This document shows positions 22,983 through 35,000 of a stretch of 55,864 nt of DNA, one piece after another (within the stretch, counting starts at the first letter, position 1; each line of letters begins with the position of its first letter). The stretch spans positions 85,489 to 141,352 of the forward strand of contig MU069849.1 of assembly GCA_002284615.2 (NCBI GenBank), written 5' to 3'. Made by a program: the position numbers and the translations under genes. A model generated the notes under the pieces. It was not told where the DNA came from. It saw only the letters and a list, made by a program, of their open reading frames with translations, and made no database searches. The DNA is from Dunaliella salina. Lineage: Eukaryota; Chlorophyta; Chlorophyceae; Chlamydomonadales; Dunaliellaceae.

Positions 22983-23295
22983 CTGCAGCAAGGATTTCAA
23001 CGTGAAGTCTGAAAAAGTTACAGTAAAAGTCTATGCGGGGCAAAACCAGCATGCATAAAGGTAAGACCCAACAGTCAGCACATGAGGAAAGCTATAATCC
23101 TTGAGCCACGCACACACCAGCTTGGACTGCAGCAAAGATTTCGGCGTGGACGTTGAGAAAGTTGAAGTAGAAGTCTACGTGGGCACAACCAGCGTGTACA
23201 AAGGAAAGACCCAAGAGTCAGCATACAGAACAGGCCGTACTCCTTGAGCCATGCACGCACCAGCTTAAGCTGCAGCAAGTATATTGGCGCGGAGA
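22940..23295 (-). repeat. Three-copy array of one 3' splice site plus exon start
   Basis: On the - strand, TGCTGCAG followed by (TCC)AAGCTGGTG(C/T)GTGC(G/A)TGG and CTCAAGGA occurs at about 22982, 23130 and 23270, a spacing near 140 bp. The intervening intronic sequence (TCTTTCCTTTGTACACGC, GTAGACTTCTACTTCAAC) is repeated too. Confidence 0.8.
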
Positions 23296-23449
23296 CTAAC
23301 ATGTGTCCAAGCATTCACTTGGCACTGCAAGATCAATGAGGTCCTTTGCCCAGATTTCATGCGCCCGAACAATGATGAGGAATGCATTTATGCACACAAC
23401 GGCACTGTATAATTCCACTTGAGATGGGCTATTTAATTTTTGTTCTGTG

Positions 23450-23635
23450 GTGGTAAAGTGAATTGATGTGATGGCATAGCGGATTGATGTGATGGCATAG
23501 TGTTCTGCAACTGATGTGACAGCACAGTGAATTGATGTGGTGGCATAGTGAAATGACGCGATGGCGTAGTGAATTGATGTGATGGCACAGTCTCCTGCAA
23601 CTTATGTAACGGCATAGTGAGTTGAGCAGTGCACA
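23450..23635. repeat. Short minisatellite, about 21-24 bp unit
   Basis: Degenerate repeats of GTGATGGCATAGTGAATTGAT. It lies directly before the 17-bp minisatellite. Confidence 0.8.
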
Positions 23636-23683
23636 AAAAAAATATTGTGCATGCGCTATGGCACAGAATCTGCACGCCAGGGA

Positions 23684-24500
23684 TTCTGTGTCATGAGGGG
23701 CTTTGTGTCCTGAGGGGATCTGTATCCTGAGGGGCTCTGTGTCTTGAGGGACTCTGTGTCCTGAGGGACTCTGCGTCCTGAGGGACTCTGCGTCCTGAGG
23801 GGCTCTGTGTCCTGAGGGATTCAGTGTCCTGAGGGACTCTGTGTCATAAGGGACTGACTCTGTGTCATTGAGGGGCCTAATGCCACTCTGCCTCATGAGG
23901 GACTCTGTGTCCTGAGGGATTCTGTGTTATGAGGGACTCTGTGTCATGAGGGGCCTAATGCCACTCTGTGTCATGAGGGACTCTGTGTTATGAGGGACTC
24001 TGTGTCATGAGGGATTCTGTGTTATGAGGGACTCTGTCATGAGGGACTCAGTGCAATGAGGGACTCTGTGTTATGAGGGACTCTGTGTTATTATTTCTGG
24101 TGAGGCCTCTGACTTTTGTTAGAGGTTCTTCCCTTAATGCACGCGGCCTTTGCCTTGCGTAGACTTTTTTTTCCTTTTATTTTCTTTTCTTTTCTCTGTG
24201 TTATGAGGGACTCTGTGTTATGAGGGACTCTGTGTTATGAGGGACTCTGTGTTACGAGGGACTCTGTGTTATGAGGGACTCTGTGTTATGAGGGACTCTG
24301 TGTCATGAGGGACTCAGTGTTATGAGGGACTCTGTGTTATGAGGGACTCTGTGTTATGAGGGACTCAGTGTTACGAGGGACTCTGTGTTATGAGGGACTT
24401 TGTGTCATGAGGGACTCTGTTATTAGGGACTCTGTGTTATGAGGGACTCTGTGTCACGAGGGGCCTAATGCCACTCTGTGTCATGAGGGACTGACTCTGC
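23684..24500. repeat. 17-bp minisatellite, roughly 40 copies
   Basis: The unit GAGGGACTCTGTGTTAT (variants TCATGAGG, TCCTGAGG) is repeated over about 700 bp, with a few GGGGCCTAATGCCACTCTGT variant units at about 23871, 23949 and 24459. A retroelement tail interrupts it at 24092-24193. There are no unique spacers. Confidence 0.95.
24092..24193 (+). mobile_element. Tail-only type-A insertion inside the minisatellite
   Basis: About 102 bp: TTCTGGTGAGGCCTCTGAC, CTTCCCTTAATGCACGCGG, CTTGCGTAGAC, then T-rich repeats with C. It is flanked by CTCTGTGTTAT on both sides (24081-24091 and 24194-24204). Because the flank is the satellite unit, duplication and repeat phase cannot be separated. Confidence 0.85.
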
Positions 24501-24610
24501 CAAGTCATTTACTTGCATGTAATTCTTCCCTCATTTGTTTCTACGGAACGTAGCGTTCCTACATAAGTGCACAAGGTTGCATGGTGTTTGCTTTCGTAGA
24601 GTTTTGAACA

Positions 24611-24751
24611 GGAGCTCTGTCTCTGGCTCTCACCTGTGCTACCTGTGTTTAGTGTAGGTTTGTGGCCCTTTGGTGAGGCCCCTGCTATCTTGCTATGGAT
24701 CCTTTCCTTAATGCATGCGGCCTTTGACAAGCACGGGATTTTCTTTTCTAG
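24611..24751 (+). mobile_element. Type-A 3' UTR insertion with 10-bp target duplication
   Basis: A 141-bp insertion starting in the 3' UTR (AGCTCTGTCTCTGGCTCTC) and ending TTTTCTTTTCTAG. It is flanked by a perfect GTTTTGAACA duplication at 24601-24610 and 24752-24761. No coding sequence. Confidence 0.88.
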
Positions 24752-24761
24752 GTTTTGAACA

Positions 24762-25338
24762 AAGTACAGAATTTTGAAATTGGTTTTGATAAAAACACAT
24801 GACCAGATCCTTAGGAGACAGGCTTGCACACCAACTTGCTTACATTAGCATGTTTTTAAATTTGCAAAGGGAACTAAGCTGACATCAAGCTCAGAATTTA
24901 ATAGAAAGAACAAATATGCAGCAGCAGAAAACGGTCTCTAATCATCAAGGAAAGTGGGCTTTTGTGCTGAGGCATCGTACATTTTCTTTTTCTTTTCTTT
25001 CCTTCTTTCTTTTCTTTTCAACGTACATCCTCCTCACACCCCAAAAAAGGAAAAAGTCTGGCAAGGATCAGGAGCGTTGCTGGCATTCCACTTTGCTCAA
25101 TCTTGGCAACGTATGTTAACAGAAAGATTTCCAAGGCACGCCTGGTCCTGGCAAATTGACAGGCTTGCTGCAAAGTTCTCTAGCAACTATTGAACACTGG
25201 TGTAATGATCCAGAACCGGAAAAAAAAACACAAGCAATGTGTGTGGTTCCTTTGATACTGACCTGATGCCCAGAACTGCAAAGAAAACAACCAAAATAAC
25301 ACCGATGATCCAGAATTGTTAAGATACACACAACCAAC
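24762..25338. other. No gene recognised
   Basis: Contains a pyrimidine-rich run (24980-25020). May be intron or 3' region of the (-) dsRBD gene. Confidence 0.35.
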
Positions 25339-25484
25339 CTGAACAAGAGTTCCAAGACCAAGCCATCCATCCAGGTGCTGCTGGGCGTCCAGGAGGTAGA
25401 CCAGCATCTCACTGTCTCGCGAAAGCTCCTGCAATTTGTGATGAAGGGTCTGGAAGGATGAAATGAGTCTTGGAGTTTGGAACC
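25339..25484 (-). CDS. Candidate further exon of the dsRBD gene
   Basis: Bounded on the - strand by an acceptor (CATTTCGCAG before 25484) and a donor (CTTGTTCAG|GTTGG at 25339/25338). After two leading bases it is open for 48 codons, including HHKLQELSRDSEMLVYLLDA and QQHLDGWLGLGTLVQ. The start phase (two bases) does not match the phase-0 end of the exon at 26081-26230, so at least one exon between them would be missing from this model. No family recognised. Confidence 0.4.
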
Positions 25485-26080
25485 CTGCGAAATGCAAAAG
25501 ATTTTAATGCAGGAGCCATCACGGCGCTCCTGGGTTCACCGCTGATACGTTGATACAAAATGAGCAACACGTGCCACCTCTGCTCTCTCGAAATCAGGTG
25601 CGCCCCTAAACCAGCACCAAGTCCCCTGGTTACCTAGGTTGTGCGCGAGCCACTTTCTTCTTCCTTCCTCTTCCTTTTATCTTATCTCTTCAGCATTCTC
25701 TCTGTCCCCTACAAGCTAACATGCTCAAAATCATTCATGCAGAGAACTGTAGCTCTCATTCTTACAATAGCAATCAACACTTCTGACCTCAGCATAAGGA
25801 CCTGTTTCTTTCTCCAGTTGACATGAGTTCACAAGATTGGCTTGGTTACAGGCACCTTTTGCTTCAGCTAAGCTGCCCTTGTGGGCTGGTAAAGCTATGC
25901 AACTCTACCCTAGCCTTTATCCTATCTTACAAATGTTTCAAAAGAAGCTGCCAGATCGTTCTAAGTGTTGAGCAGCCATGCAAGGTTGGGAAAGAGGGAA
26001 CCCCAAGGCCTATTGCGCAGAAGCAGCACACGTCGAGACGCAGAAGTGTCCTCAAAAAGACCCAAAGGAAGTGTACACAC

Positions 26081-26295
26081 CTCATCATCGCCCAGGAGCC
26101 GTTCAATAGTTGCCCAAAGTGAAGTCACGTGGTGGCGACCGCACACAACCACCTCCCCCATTCTGCTCACAGCCAAAAGCGCCTCTGCTGCTGCTGCTGA
26201 CTCAGCCTCCTGCTTTGTGCGACCCTCGCCCTGTGGATGTATGTGTGCATGGTTGACTGCATGTGTGTGCATGAGTGCGTGTGTGCACGTGTGTG

Positions 26296-26389
<94 letters not shown>

Positions 26390-26824
26390 CAATAGCCCCC
26401 AGCATTCAAACTGGCGGCAGATACCCATGCAGGGCGGAAGAAGCAGCCTCCAAAATGGCAGCCGCTTGCAGGCGCACTGGCCATGTGGAGGTTACGTTCT
26501 CAAAAATAGCTTGAATTGCTTGGCAGGTGCTCAACATGCTCGTTTGCGGCAGCACACCTGAATTCAAAGGAATCGCTTTGTTATGAGTCATGCACTGAGC
26601 TGCAATCTGGCAGGCTGTATTTAGACACTCACCTGAAACCATGCCTCATCAAACACGCCTTCCGGCATTTCAAGAAGGGGGAGAGTGACCGTTGACACAA
26701 ATCGCGGTGCACTGGCGGCGAGCCTTTCTTCAATGAGGTCCTCCGTGGTGTACACAGGATAAGGGTAGTGCATCTTGTGGAATAACTCATGGAGTGCAGC
26801 CTTGGGGTTGGCTTCCCTGTCCAT
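26081..26824 (-). CDS. Double-stranded RNA-binding domain protein (5' part)
   Basis: Two exons, 26633-26824 and 26081-26230, join in phase 0 (TTTCAG|GTGAGTG donor, CATCCACAG acceptor). The product starts MDREANPKAALHELFHKMHY, continues VYTTEDLIEERLAASAPRF and VSTVTLPLLEMPEGV, and then GEGRTKQEAESAAAAEALLA. This is a complete dsRBD: N-terminal helix with the Pro-Lys start, central beta strands, and the C-terminal helix carrying GxGxxKxxAxxxAAxxAL. It ends WATIERLLGDDE at a further donor (26081/26080). The family binds double-stranded RNA in Dicer partners, HEN1-type methylases, ADARs and helicases. Which one this is cannot be told from the domain alone. The ATG at 26824 is preferred, although an acceptor-like CTGAAGCAG just upstream leaves room for an earlier exon. 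The intron holds a TG microsatellite. The gene is divergent from the oxidase gene. Confidence 0.72.
26303..26388. repeat. (TG)n microsatellite in the dsRBD gene intron
   Basis: Nearly pure TG tract with one TATG break, lying between the two dsRBD exons. Confidence 0.97.
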
Positions 26825-27405
26825 CTTCTGCTTCAGTTAGTCCTTTCGGGACGGCAAAGAAATGTGGGTCTGCACACTGATCACCAGGCCGATGCAAGCT
26901 AATCACGGGCAAGTATAATTTCATTGTAATCTTTAGAGAAAATTTTGACCATTTAACGCTCAATTTGACCTTGGCCGCAAGATTCAACTGCTCCATCATC
27001 AGCCTGTCCTTGTGATTACGAACATTAGGTCCACATTCATATTATCAAATAATAATCCCGCACCAGGTCGAACACAATCGGCCATCATCCGCCTCCATCA
27101 AACATCACCATTTCTCCTTTCAAAAATCGAGTTGTGGGTATTGTGAATTTCTAATATCTTAGCGTGCTGCTGAATTTGTTTGTATAGGCTTAAAAATTGC
27201 CGGACAGAAATCGAGCCTCATTTGGCCACACACAGGACCTGGTACAACCAGCCTGTTCTCATTCAAAGCCTCAGAGCCACAGCCACAGAAAAAGGTTGAC
27301 AGGCTTGTGCAGAAGGAAGATACAGGCAGCTGCGCACTCCTGCCCCATTGCAATTGGCGGCAGCTGCACATCCTCCAGATTTGAAGTGCAAAACAAGGCT
27401 CGCAC
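26825..27405. promoter_or_regulatory. Putative shared (bidirectional) promoter interval
   Basis: This 581-bp interval separates the inferred start codons of the (-) dsRBD gene and the (+) oxidase gene. No long open frame or repeat is seen. AT-rich sequence at about 27035-27170 could be core promoter, but no specific element is identified. Confidence 0.35.
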
Positions 27406-27732
27406 ATGTTTGCGCAGCAGGAAATGGGGAGCAAGGACAAAGCAGGCGGAGATGAAGCAGCCTCCAGGGGAGCGGCTCCAGCCTGGAGAGGTTCCCACCT
27501 GATCTCATCCTCGTCTCTGGTGATCCTCGTCTTCGCCTTGGCAGCTGTACTCGAAAGGCCTTGGATGCTTACGGAGGCAGCGGTACCCCAAGTAAGCCTT
27601 GATTCTAGCACAAGAGAAAGGCAATGTAGAATGCGTTTGGTCGGCTGTGCTGTTCATTTGAATCCTCCTTGATCATGCATGTCTCTCGCCTTCCTTTCCC
27701 TCCCTTTCTTACTCTCTCTCCTACTCTTGCTC

Positions 27733-27797
<65 letters not shown>

Positions 27798-30700
27798 CCC
27801 ACATACGCGTGCGCGTGTGCACATGTGTCTTGACACACACACGGGCACATGCAGTCACATGCACCGTAACTCACTGGCAAGCACCTCTGCCTGCTCACAG
27901 GACTTGACGAACTTCCAGAATGAGTATGCATGTGACAGGCGCGTGCGTATCGTGAGGCCGCGCAGCTTCCAGGATGTCCAAGAAGCCGTCCGTTTCCATC
28001 GGCATGTGCAAGCAAATGGGGAAGGTAAAATGCTGCATCTACGGATTTCTGCATCCAGCTTGATAATGGATAATGCCTTGCATCATTTGCCAGCCTTGTC
28101 TGGCTTCAATTGCCAGCCTGACGAGCAAACAGAGCAGGCACCACCTCCAGATCTAGAAAGCCCCACGACGCACCTCAATCTCCATCAGAAAAGGAAGCAA
28201 GCATGGCTCATTCCCCTCCATTCCGCTTTGTCCCTCGTCATGCTCTAGGGCACTCCTGGAACCAGCCTTTCTTCTGCGCGAATCCCAATGCCAGCATGCC
28301 AGAGGGTGAGAAGCCAGTGGTTGTCGCATCTTCAAATGGAGGCAGGAGTACAGAAGACTCACCCACCAGTGCTAATATCATCATGGCTACAATACGGCCC
28401 CTTGACATCCAGGTGTGTGCATGCTGCCAAAACAGATTGGATAGAAATTGGTCGAGCTGCACATACTGTGAAGTCGGTGAGGCCACTGCTTCCTTGCTGG
28501 TGAGGCTACTGCTTCCTTGCTGGTGAGGCCACTGCTTCCTTGCTGGTGAGGCCACTGCTTCCTTGCTAGCCTGCTAGCTTGTTAGTTAGTGGACCTTCCC
28601 TTAATGCACGCGGCCTCTGGCTTGCATAGACTTTTCTTTTTTTCAGGATTTAAATAGAACCCTCGCAGGGTGGGGACGTAAGAAACTTAATTGCAAAAAT
28701 TTTTACCTGCTGGGCACCATTGAGAGGATCAAGAGCAAACTGACTCAAATTGACGCGCGGGATGAAGGAAAAAAGAAAAGTCTATGCAGGCCAGAGGCCA
28801 CATGCATCTCGGAAAGGAACCCTAGCTAGCAGAGCTAGCAGGGCCCTCAAACGCAACACTAGACTAAGCTAGCATAGGTGAGAGCCAGGATTACGGCTAA
28901 TGAGGATCTGGAGGATTGTCCATATGAAAGCAGATCTGATACTGATACGCACGTCACAGGTCCTCGAGGATGAAGAGGCGGTATGGGTGGATGGTGGAGT
29001 GATGACCATAGCCTTGCTCGACTACCTTGCACACTATGTCACTCCCAAAGCCCCGGCTGGTTGGACGCTGGTAAGATTCTCTTTGGAGCCCAGCTTTCCA
29101 TGTAGGCTATGTGTCTAGTTTAGGTCTAAGAACCTTCGGCAAGATCCTTGCAAGCTTGCTTGTTAGGGATCCATTCCTTTTTAAAAGCATCAGACTTGGA
29201 GTGGTCATTCCTTCTTGCACGCAGCCTTGTGGGCTGGCACAAGCTTTCCTTTCAATCTCCCCTTGAAGCTGTTCTGGCATAAAAACACTCTCCTTGATCC
29301 AACCCTTTATACTCTTGGAGCTCCTGAAAGCCATGCCTCCTTGCTATCTGAAACAGGATGTCTTTCAGAATAAGTGAAGCAAGTTTACTTATGCCGTGCT
29401 TGCGGCACACGTCACTTCTCTCCCTTTCACATTGCGCGCGTGGCTTAAGAAAAAAAAAGCATAAAAACTTTGTAGGCAGAGAGACTCTCTCTACATCAAT
29501 TAAGGAAAAGGAGACACATTGGCTCATAAAGAGCCGTGAATGTCACCTTCACCACGAGATAAGAGCCAAGAGAGGCTAATAGGGATCTGGAGGGTTGCTA
29601 GAAGCACATGGCTCTAGAACTTGGCTGTGGGAAGTACTCTTGTTTTTGATAGCATGACGTATGGAAACAAGTTTGTGGGCATATTGGTCAGAATGGGCAT
29701 GAAGTTGTTGAGCAAGCTTAGTGATCACGTCGGTGATCCAGTCCTAGTTGTTTGAACTGCTTCAGGGTATGCTCAGTATAAATAGTTCCACCAACACCCA
29801 TAGGGTGAACAGTTTTAGCGTTAGTGCTTATGTGTCTACAAAGACCTTTATGCTGCTGCTTAGTTGTGTTCAACTGATGCTCTGGCCTTGTGTCTTCACA
29901 TAACTTTATTTCTATGAGGTGCACGCGCCGCTCGTTCACATGACGCTCATCAGGTTGCCTCTTGCGGCTAGTCCTGGTTGTCCTCCTTGAGGACCTGCGC
30001 AAAGCATGTTGTGAATGAATAGGAGAGACACTGTTAGAAGTAGGCTCGGCGCTATAAGGGGTGATCAAAAGAGCATCCGATCGACTTGAATTAGTCTTTT
30101 CCTCTCTTGGAGGGTACGAGGGAAGAAGTAGGCAGGGATAGTTCTGTTTGTGACATGTGTTGGGAGTTGAAGGTTATGTTGTGCAATTTTAAAAATCGCT
30201 TCCTATGTCTGTGTAGGCCAGGCCTGCTCCCACAGGGCTTTTGCTGAGTGCTTTTGTAATCTACCCGCGATGTTATGGTGTTCACTTTCCATGTTGGAGA
30301 TGATATGGTTCTGGCAGCCTGAGAGCATGTGGGGTGCATGTACTTGGAGGGTGCCTGTGCGATACTGCAGGACGGTATGATTCATGGGTACAAAAATGTT
30401 GGGCAAATTTCTAAGGCATTGCTGATTTATTTATCTACATGTGTGGCTTTCTTCACTCCGATCTTGCCTCACAACAGTGCATGATCCCTTGGTTTGTTGA
30501 CCAGTCTCTGGCGGCTCACATAGCTATTTTCACTCCGATCTTGCCTCACAACAGGGCGCATTCCCTTGGTTTGTTTACCAGTCTCTGGCAGGGGCCATTG
30601 CCACGGCATCGCACGGCAGCAGCCTCACCTACAACAGCTTAAGTCATCAGGTGAAAACCTCTCTGCAGAATAAAGGAGAAATGCCTACACAGGTCAGATG

Positions 30701-31669
30701 CCGCATGCATCAAGGATCTGCGGCAGATCAGTAACTGTGCATGCTCGCTTCGGCAATTATTTCTGTGCGCCTTTGGGAGTGGTTTGGGAGTGATCAGGGA
30801 GTTGGTCAGGGTTGCTTTGTTGGCAGAGCAGGCTGATCCTGGCCAAGCAGAGACCATAAGAATTGATGCAAAGCGCCGTCAATCCAGCGGCAACAATTTG
30901 AATTTGAAAAAGGTTTGTCGTGCTTACACTGTGCAAGGGAAGTAAGGGGAGGGGAAGGGCTAATAAGGCAGCAGAGACACTGAACAACAAGATCAATGCA
31001 ACAACAAGATCGATGCAGCAGCAAGGTTGGATGCCGGGGAAGGAAGAAGAAGCAAGGGGCAAACAAAGCAGCAAAACCGCTTTGTAACAAGATCAATGCT
31101 CAGGAAAAAGCCTACGCAAATCAAAGCTGCAGGCGTGCATTAAGGAAAGGCTCTCTGACTACGTCGGAAAGTTTTGGTTTCTCTGATTCCAGGTCTGATT
31201 GGTCTGAAGAGGGTCTGATTCAGAGGGTGCCTTTGAATGGCCTCTGAATCAGAAACAAGGGGGTCTGAGTCAGAGAAACCAGAATAAAGCTGGTCTAATA
31301 CTAACTTGGCCCCATTTGCCTATTCACACTATGTTTGAACTGCTCTGAATCAGTGTTCAATTTCTCAGAGTCAGACCAATTCATCAAAGTTCCCATTTGC
31401 CCCGTGATGGACCCTCTGAAGGCACACTGAATCAGAGTAAGTCTGAACTGGACACCTGTCTTATCATGAAAGGAGAAGAAGGAAAAAGCTCTGGAGGGGG
31501 TCTGGATGAGAGCTGAGCAGATCAGATAAGGCTTTGAAGAGGGTCTGAATCAGAGACATTCAGTGACTGAACAGTCAGGGATGGAGCGAGGCGGTGAACT
31601 CCGTGTGCGGGGCGTAAAGCAGGCGGCGTTCGAGACTGTATCACTAGATCCGGCGTGTGTGTGTGTGTG

Positions 31670-31768
<99 letters not shown>

Positions 31769-32031
31769 NNNNNNNNNNNNNNNNNNNNNNNNNNNNNNNN
31801 NNNNNNNNNNNNNNNNNNNNNNNNNNNNNNNNNNNNNNNNNNNNNNNNNNNNNNNNNNNNNNNNNNNNNNNNNNNNNNNNNNNNNNNNNNNNNNNNNNNN
31901 NNNNNNNNNNNNNNNNNNNNNNNNNNNNNNNNNNNNNNNNNNNNNNNNNNNNNNNNNNNNNNNNNNNNNNNNNNNNNNNNNNNNNNNNNNNNNNNNNNNN
32001 NNNNNNNNNNNNNNNNNNNNNNNNNNNNNNN

Positions 32032-32067
<36 letters not shown>

Positions 32068-35000
32068 TGTGTGTTCCACTGCTCCCTTTCTGAAGGGCTT
32101 TCACTATGGGCACACACATGCTGTCAAACCTGGATCCCTCTGAATCAGAGAAAAAGGGATCTGATTGGGGTTTTGGTCTGAATCAGACACCTGTCTTGGT
32201 TGGAATCAGGTGGAAAGGGCTATGAAGAGGGTCTGAATTAGAGACATTCAGTGACTGAACAGTCAGGGATGGCTAAGGATCAGAGGGTCTGAATCAGAGA
32301 AAAGGGGTCTGATTGGGGGTCTGGCTATTTGTCTGACTCAGACACCTGTCTTGGTTGGAATCGGATGAACAGGGCTCTGAAGAGGTTCTGAATCAGAGTA
32401 ATGTTTGTCTGATTCAAACTTTGCCCTATCTGCCTTCTCACGCAATGTCTGAACTGCCTGTAAGTCAGAGTCCATTTCCTCAGAATCAGGCCAATTCATC
32501 TAGGTTCCCATGCAGACAGTGAGGCTTATCTTATCCTGCGCATGCACAGCCTATGAATAAGCTCATTGTGTACAGGATAAGGAATATATATTTTGGTATA
32601 CCATCAAGTTTTGCAAATTTTGTGAAAACATAGACCCCTGGTTGAGTGGCAGTGCCAGTGTGTGGAGTGTTAGGTGTCAAGTTCGATTCCTATAGCACTC
32701 TTCTACTCCATCATTATTAAGGAGGGGTCTGAAGAAGGTCTGAATCCAAGATATCTTGTTAGGGATTAAAGGGGCAAGTGCCAGAACATAACTGAAGAGG
32801 GTCTGGGGGTTTTCTGCCATGCTCCCAACTTACCACCTTGTATCCACACACAGGTCCTGGCTCTCGAGATCATCAAGGCTGATGGCAGCTTGGAGGTGCT
32901 CACTCCAGAGACACACCCACTGCTCATGAGGGCAGCTCGTGTGAACATGGGGCAGCTAGGAATTGTAACAAGAATCAAATTCCGCATTGTGAGAGATATA
33001 CCCGTCAAACGTGAGCTCCGAGCGCTCCCAACCACAGGTGAGGCCAAATGATGCTTCAGTTGAAAAAGAAAATGAAAATGAAAACTGCAGAGGCAGAGGA
33101 ACTCTCCCTACATCAATTAAAGAAGAGGAGACACAGTGGCTCAGAAGAGCCATTGTGCCACATTGATGCAGCGCCCAGGTCTATTCTGAATATTTCTGAA
33201 TTTGCGGATGCATGCATGTATGTGACCATGATGCTGTTGCATCTATTAATGGTATTGTTTTTGCTCTTCACACAGGTTCATTAAGGACATTGCTATGTCC
33301 TGTAGAACTGAAGCTAGTACTGGGCACACAAGGCAAATAGCAAAGCATGGACAGCAAAAGAAACAAAAGCAAGCAGGCTCGTCTCTGCATGAGACTGCTT
33401 GCACGGGAAATTTAGGCAAAGCTCAACATCAAAAACCTATTCTGGGGTTGTCAGCTACTTTAGGAAGGATACCGCTATTTTTTAGTTTGAAATCCGTCAA
33501 CATGCAATCTTGAGCCTCGTGTTCTGATACAGTACCAGAACATCTAATTTTATTGCGGCAGGTCTTCTGCTTAGAGGAGGACACTGCCATGTTTTAGTTT
33601 GACATCAATCCACGTACAACCTTGAGCCCTGTCTTCTGTTGCTGTATCAAATCATTTTGCTGTGGCAGCTCCTTTGTGTTCAAGAAGGTGCCAGGTCCAT
33701 GGTTTCTTCCTGGTACATGGCACACTGGAAACCGTCTCTGAAAAGGTCTGAACTCACACCCTGTCCACCTAGCAATTGTTACTCTCTTTTTGCAGCTAAG
33801 GCAGCACCTAAACCGACTTGCAGCTCTTCTTGTCGAAGATGGCTCCCATCATAACATTTTAGACAGAATATGTCCAAAATGTTTGGGCAGGACTAACATG
33901 GAATTCTTTCTGTCTGGCATTTTCAATGCATCACAGCATTCTTGGCACTGTTGGAGGAGGCGCAAGAGAGCTATGTCACCACAGGAGGCCCCCCTGATTG
34001 GTTGAACGAAACAGAATTCTTTTGGATCACACAACGCAGCGAGGTGCGTGGTGGAAGTGTGAAAGGCTTCTCTGGATCACATGGTAAAGTGATGCATACG
34101 CTCAGAAGAGTTATGCTCCCCTGTTCAACCGGAGTGATGCATTTTCTGCTTCCGGCCTGCAGTAGGCCTGGAGGTGTGAGGTCACACTTCAACCCTTTTT
34201 TTTTCACGGGATAAGTGAGACCAGCTTTTTATATAAAAAATGAAATATGCAACAGGAGAGGAAGAATTCTTTTCTTCCTGCCCCCCGCCGTGCGCCCAGC
34301 ATCCCCTCCTACCCCACTTGAGAAACAAGGCTGCAAATGAAGATCATGCCTGGTGTTAATCATGGCTGTCAAACTTTGTATGGCATGGCAACCAACTAAG
34401 ATGCTTGTGGCTTAACATTGCGGCCGATAGGCCCTGATTGTGAGAAATTTGATTGCATACTCACTGTAGGTCTGCCCTCAGGATCAGGAGCTAGGCAAAA
34501 CAGAACAAACAAAAGCCTTGCTTTGTCACCAATTCCATGACAATTGGTTGACTTTAAACTTTGAGTGAAATTGCTTAAAGCCAGAGGGAATTGAGAGTGC
34601 TTGCTCATCTCCTCCTCACACACGATCCTGCCTGCCCTTCTGCAGTTCTTGTTTCTTCCTTTAGTTGATGTGAGGAGGTTTCTTTTCACTGATCCGTATT
34701 TTTTCCTTAGTTCTCACTGGCCTCCTACCCGCGGAGGTGTTCAAGATCTGGTGTCGTGCGCCTCACTTCTTGGTGAAAATTGGGCATGCTTACTCATGTA
34801 TTGCTCACACATGGTCCTGCCTGCAGTTCTTGATGATCACCTTCACCCGTGGAGATGTAAAAGACCCAACACTGCGCTCTTCAGTGCTCAGTGGGTACCA
34901 GCCGCAAGAGACAACTGTATACAGCACGTCAATGGAGCTACTGCAGGTGATGCATGCAAGCTCTTCTTTGTGCCCATTTATGTAACTCTGACCAAGCACT

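Noticed and set aside
23684..24500. Possible CRISPR-like array
   Set aside because: The 17-bp units are contiguous with no unique spacers, and the sequence is eukaryotic. It is a minisatellite.
31522..32181. Long open frames of His/Thr or Val/Cys repeats around TG/CA tracts (also at 3427-3648, 10091-10470, 25961-26561, 27605-28054)
   Set aside because: They are translations of dinucleotide repeats and N runs, not genes.
32632..32705. tRNA gene
   Set aside because: A and B boxes are present, but the T-stem, anticodon stem and acceptor stem do not pair. At most a tRNA relic.
33038..33046. GTGAGGCC at the start of oxidase intron 6 as a second tail-derived intron
   Set aside because: Only the first eight bases match. 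No tail core or target duplication is present, so it is coincidence with a common donor sequence.
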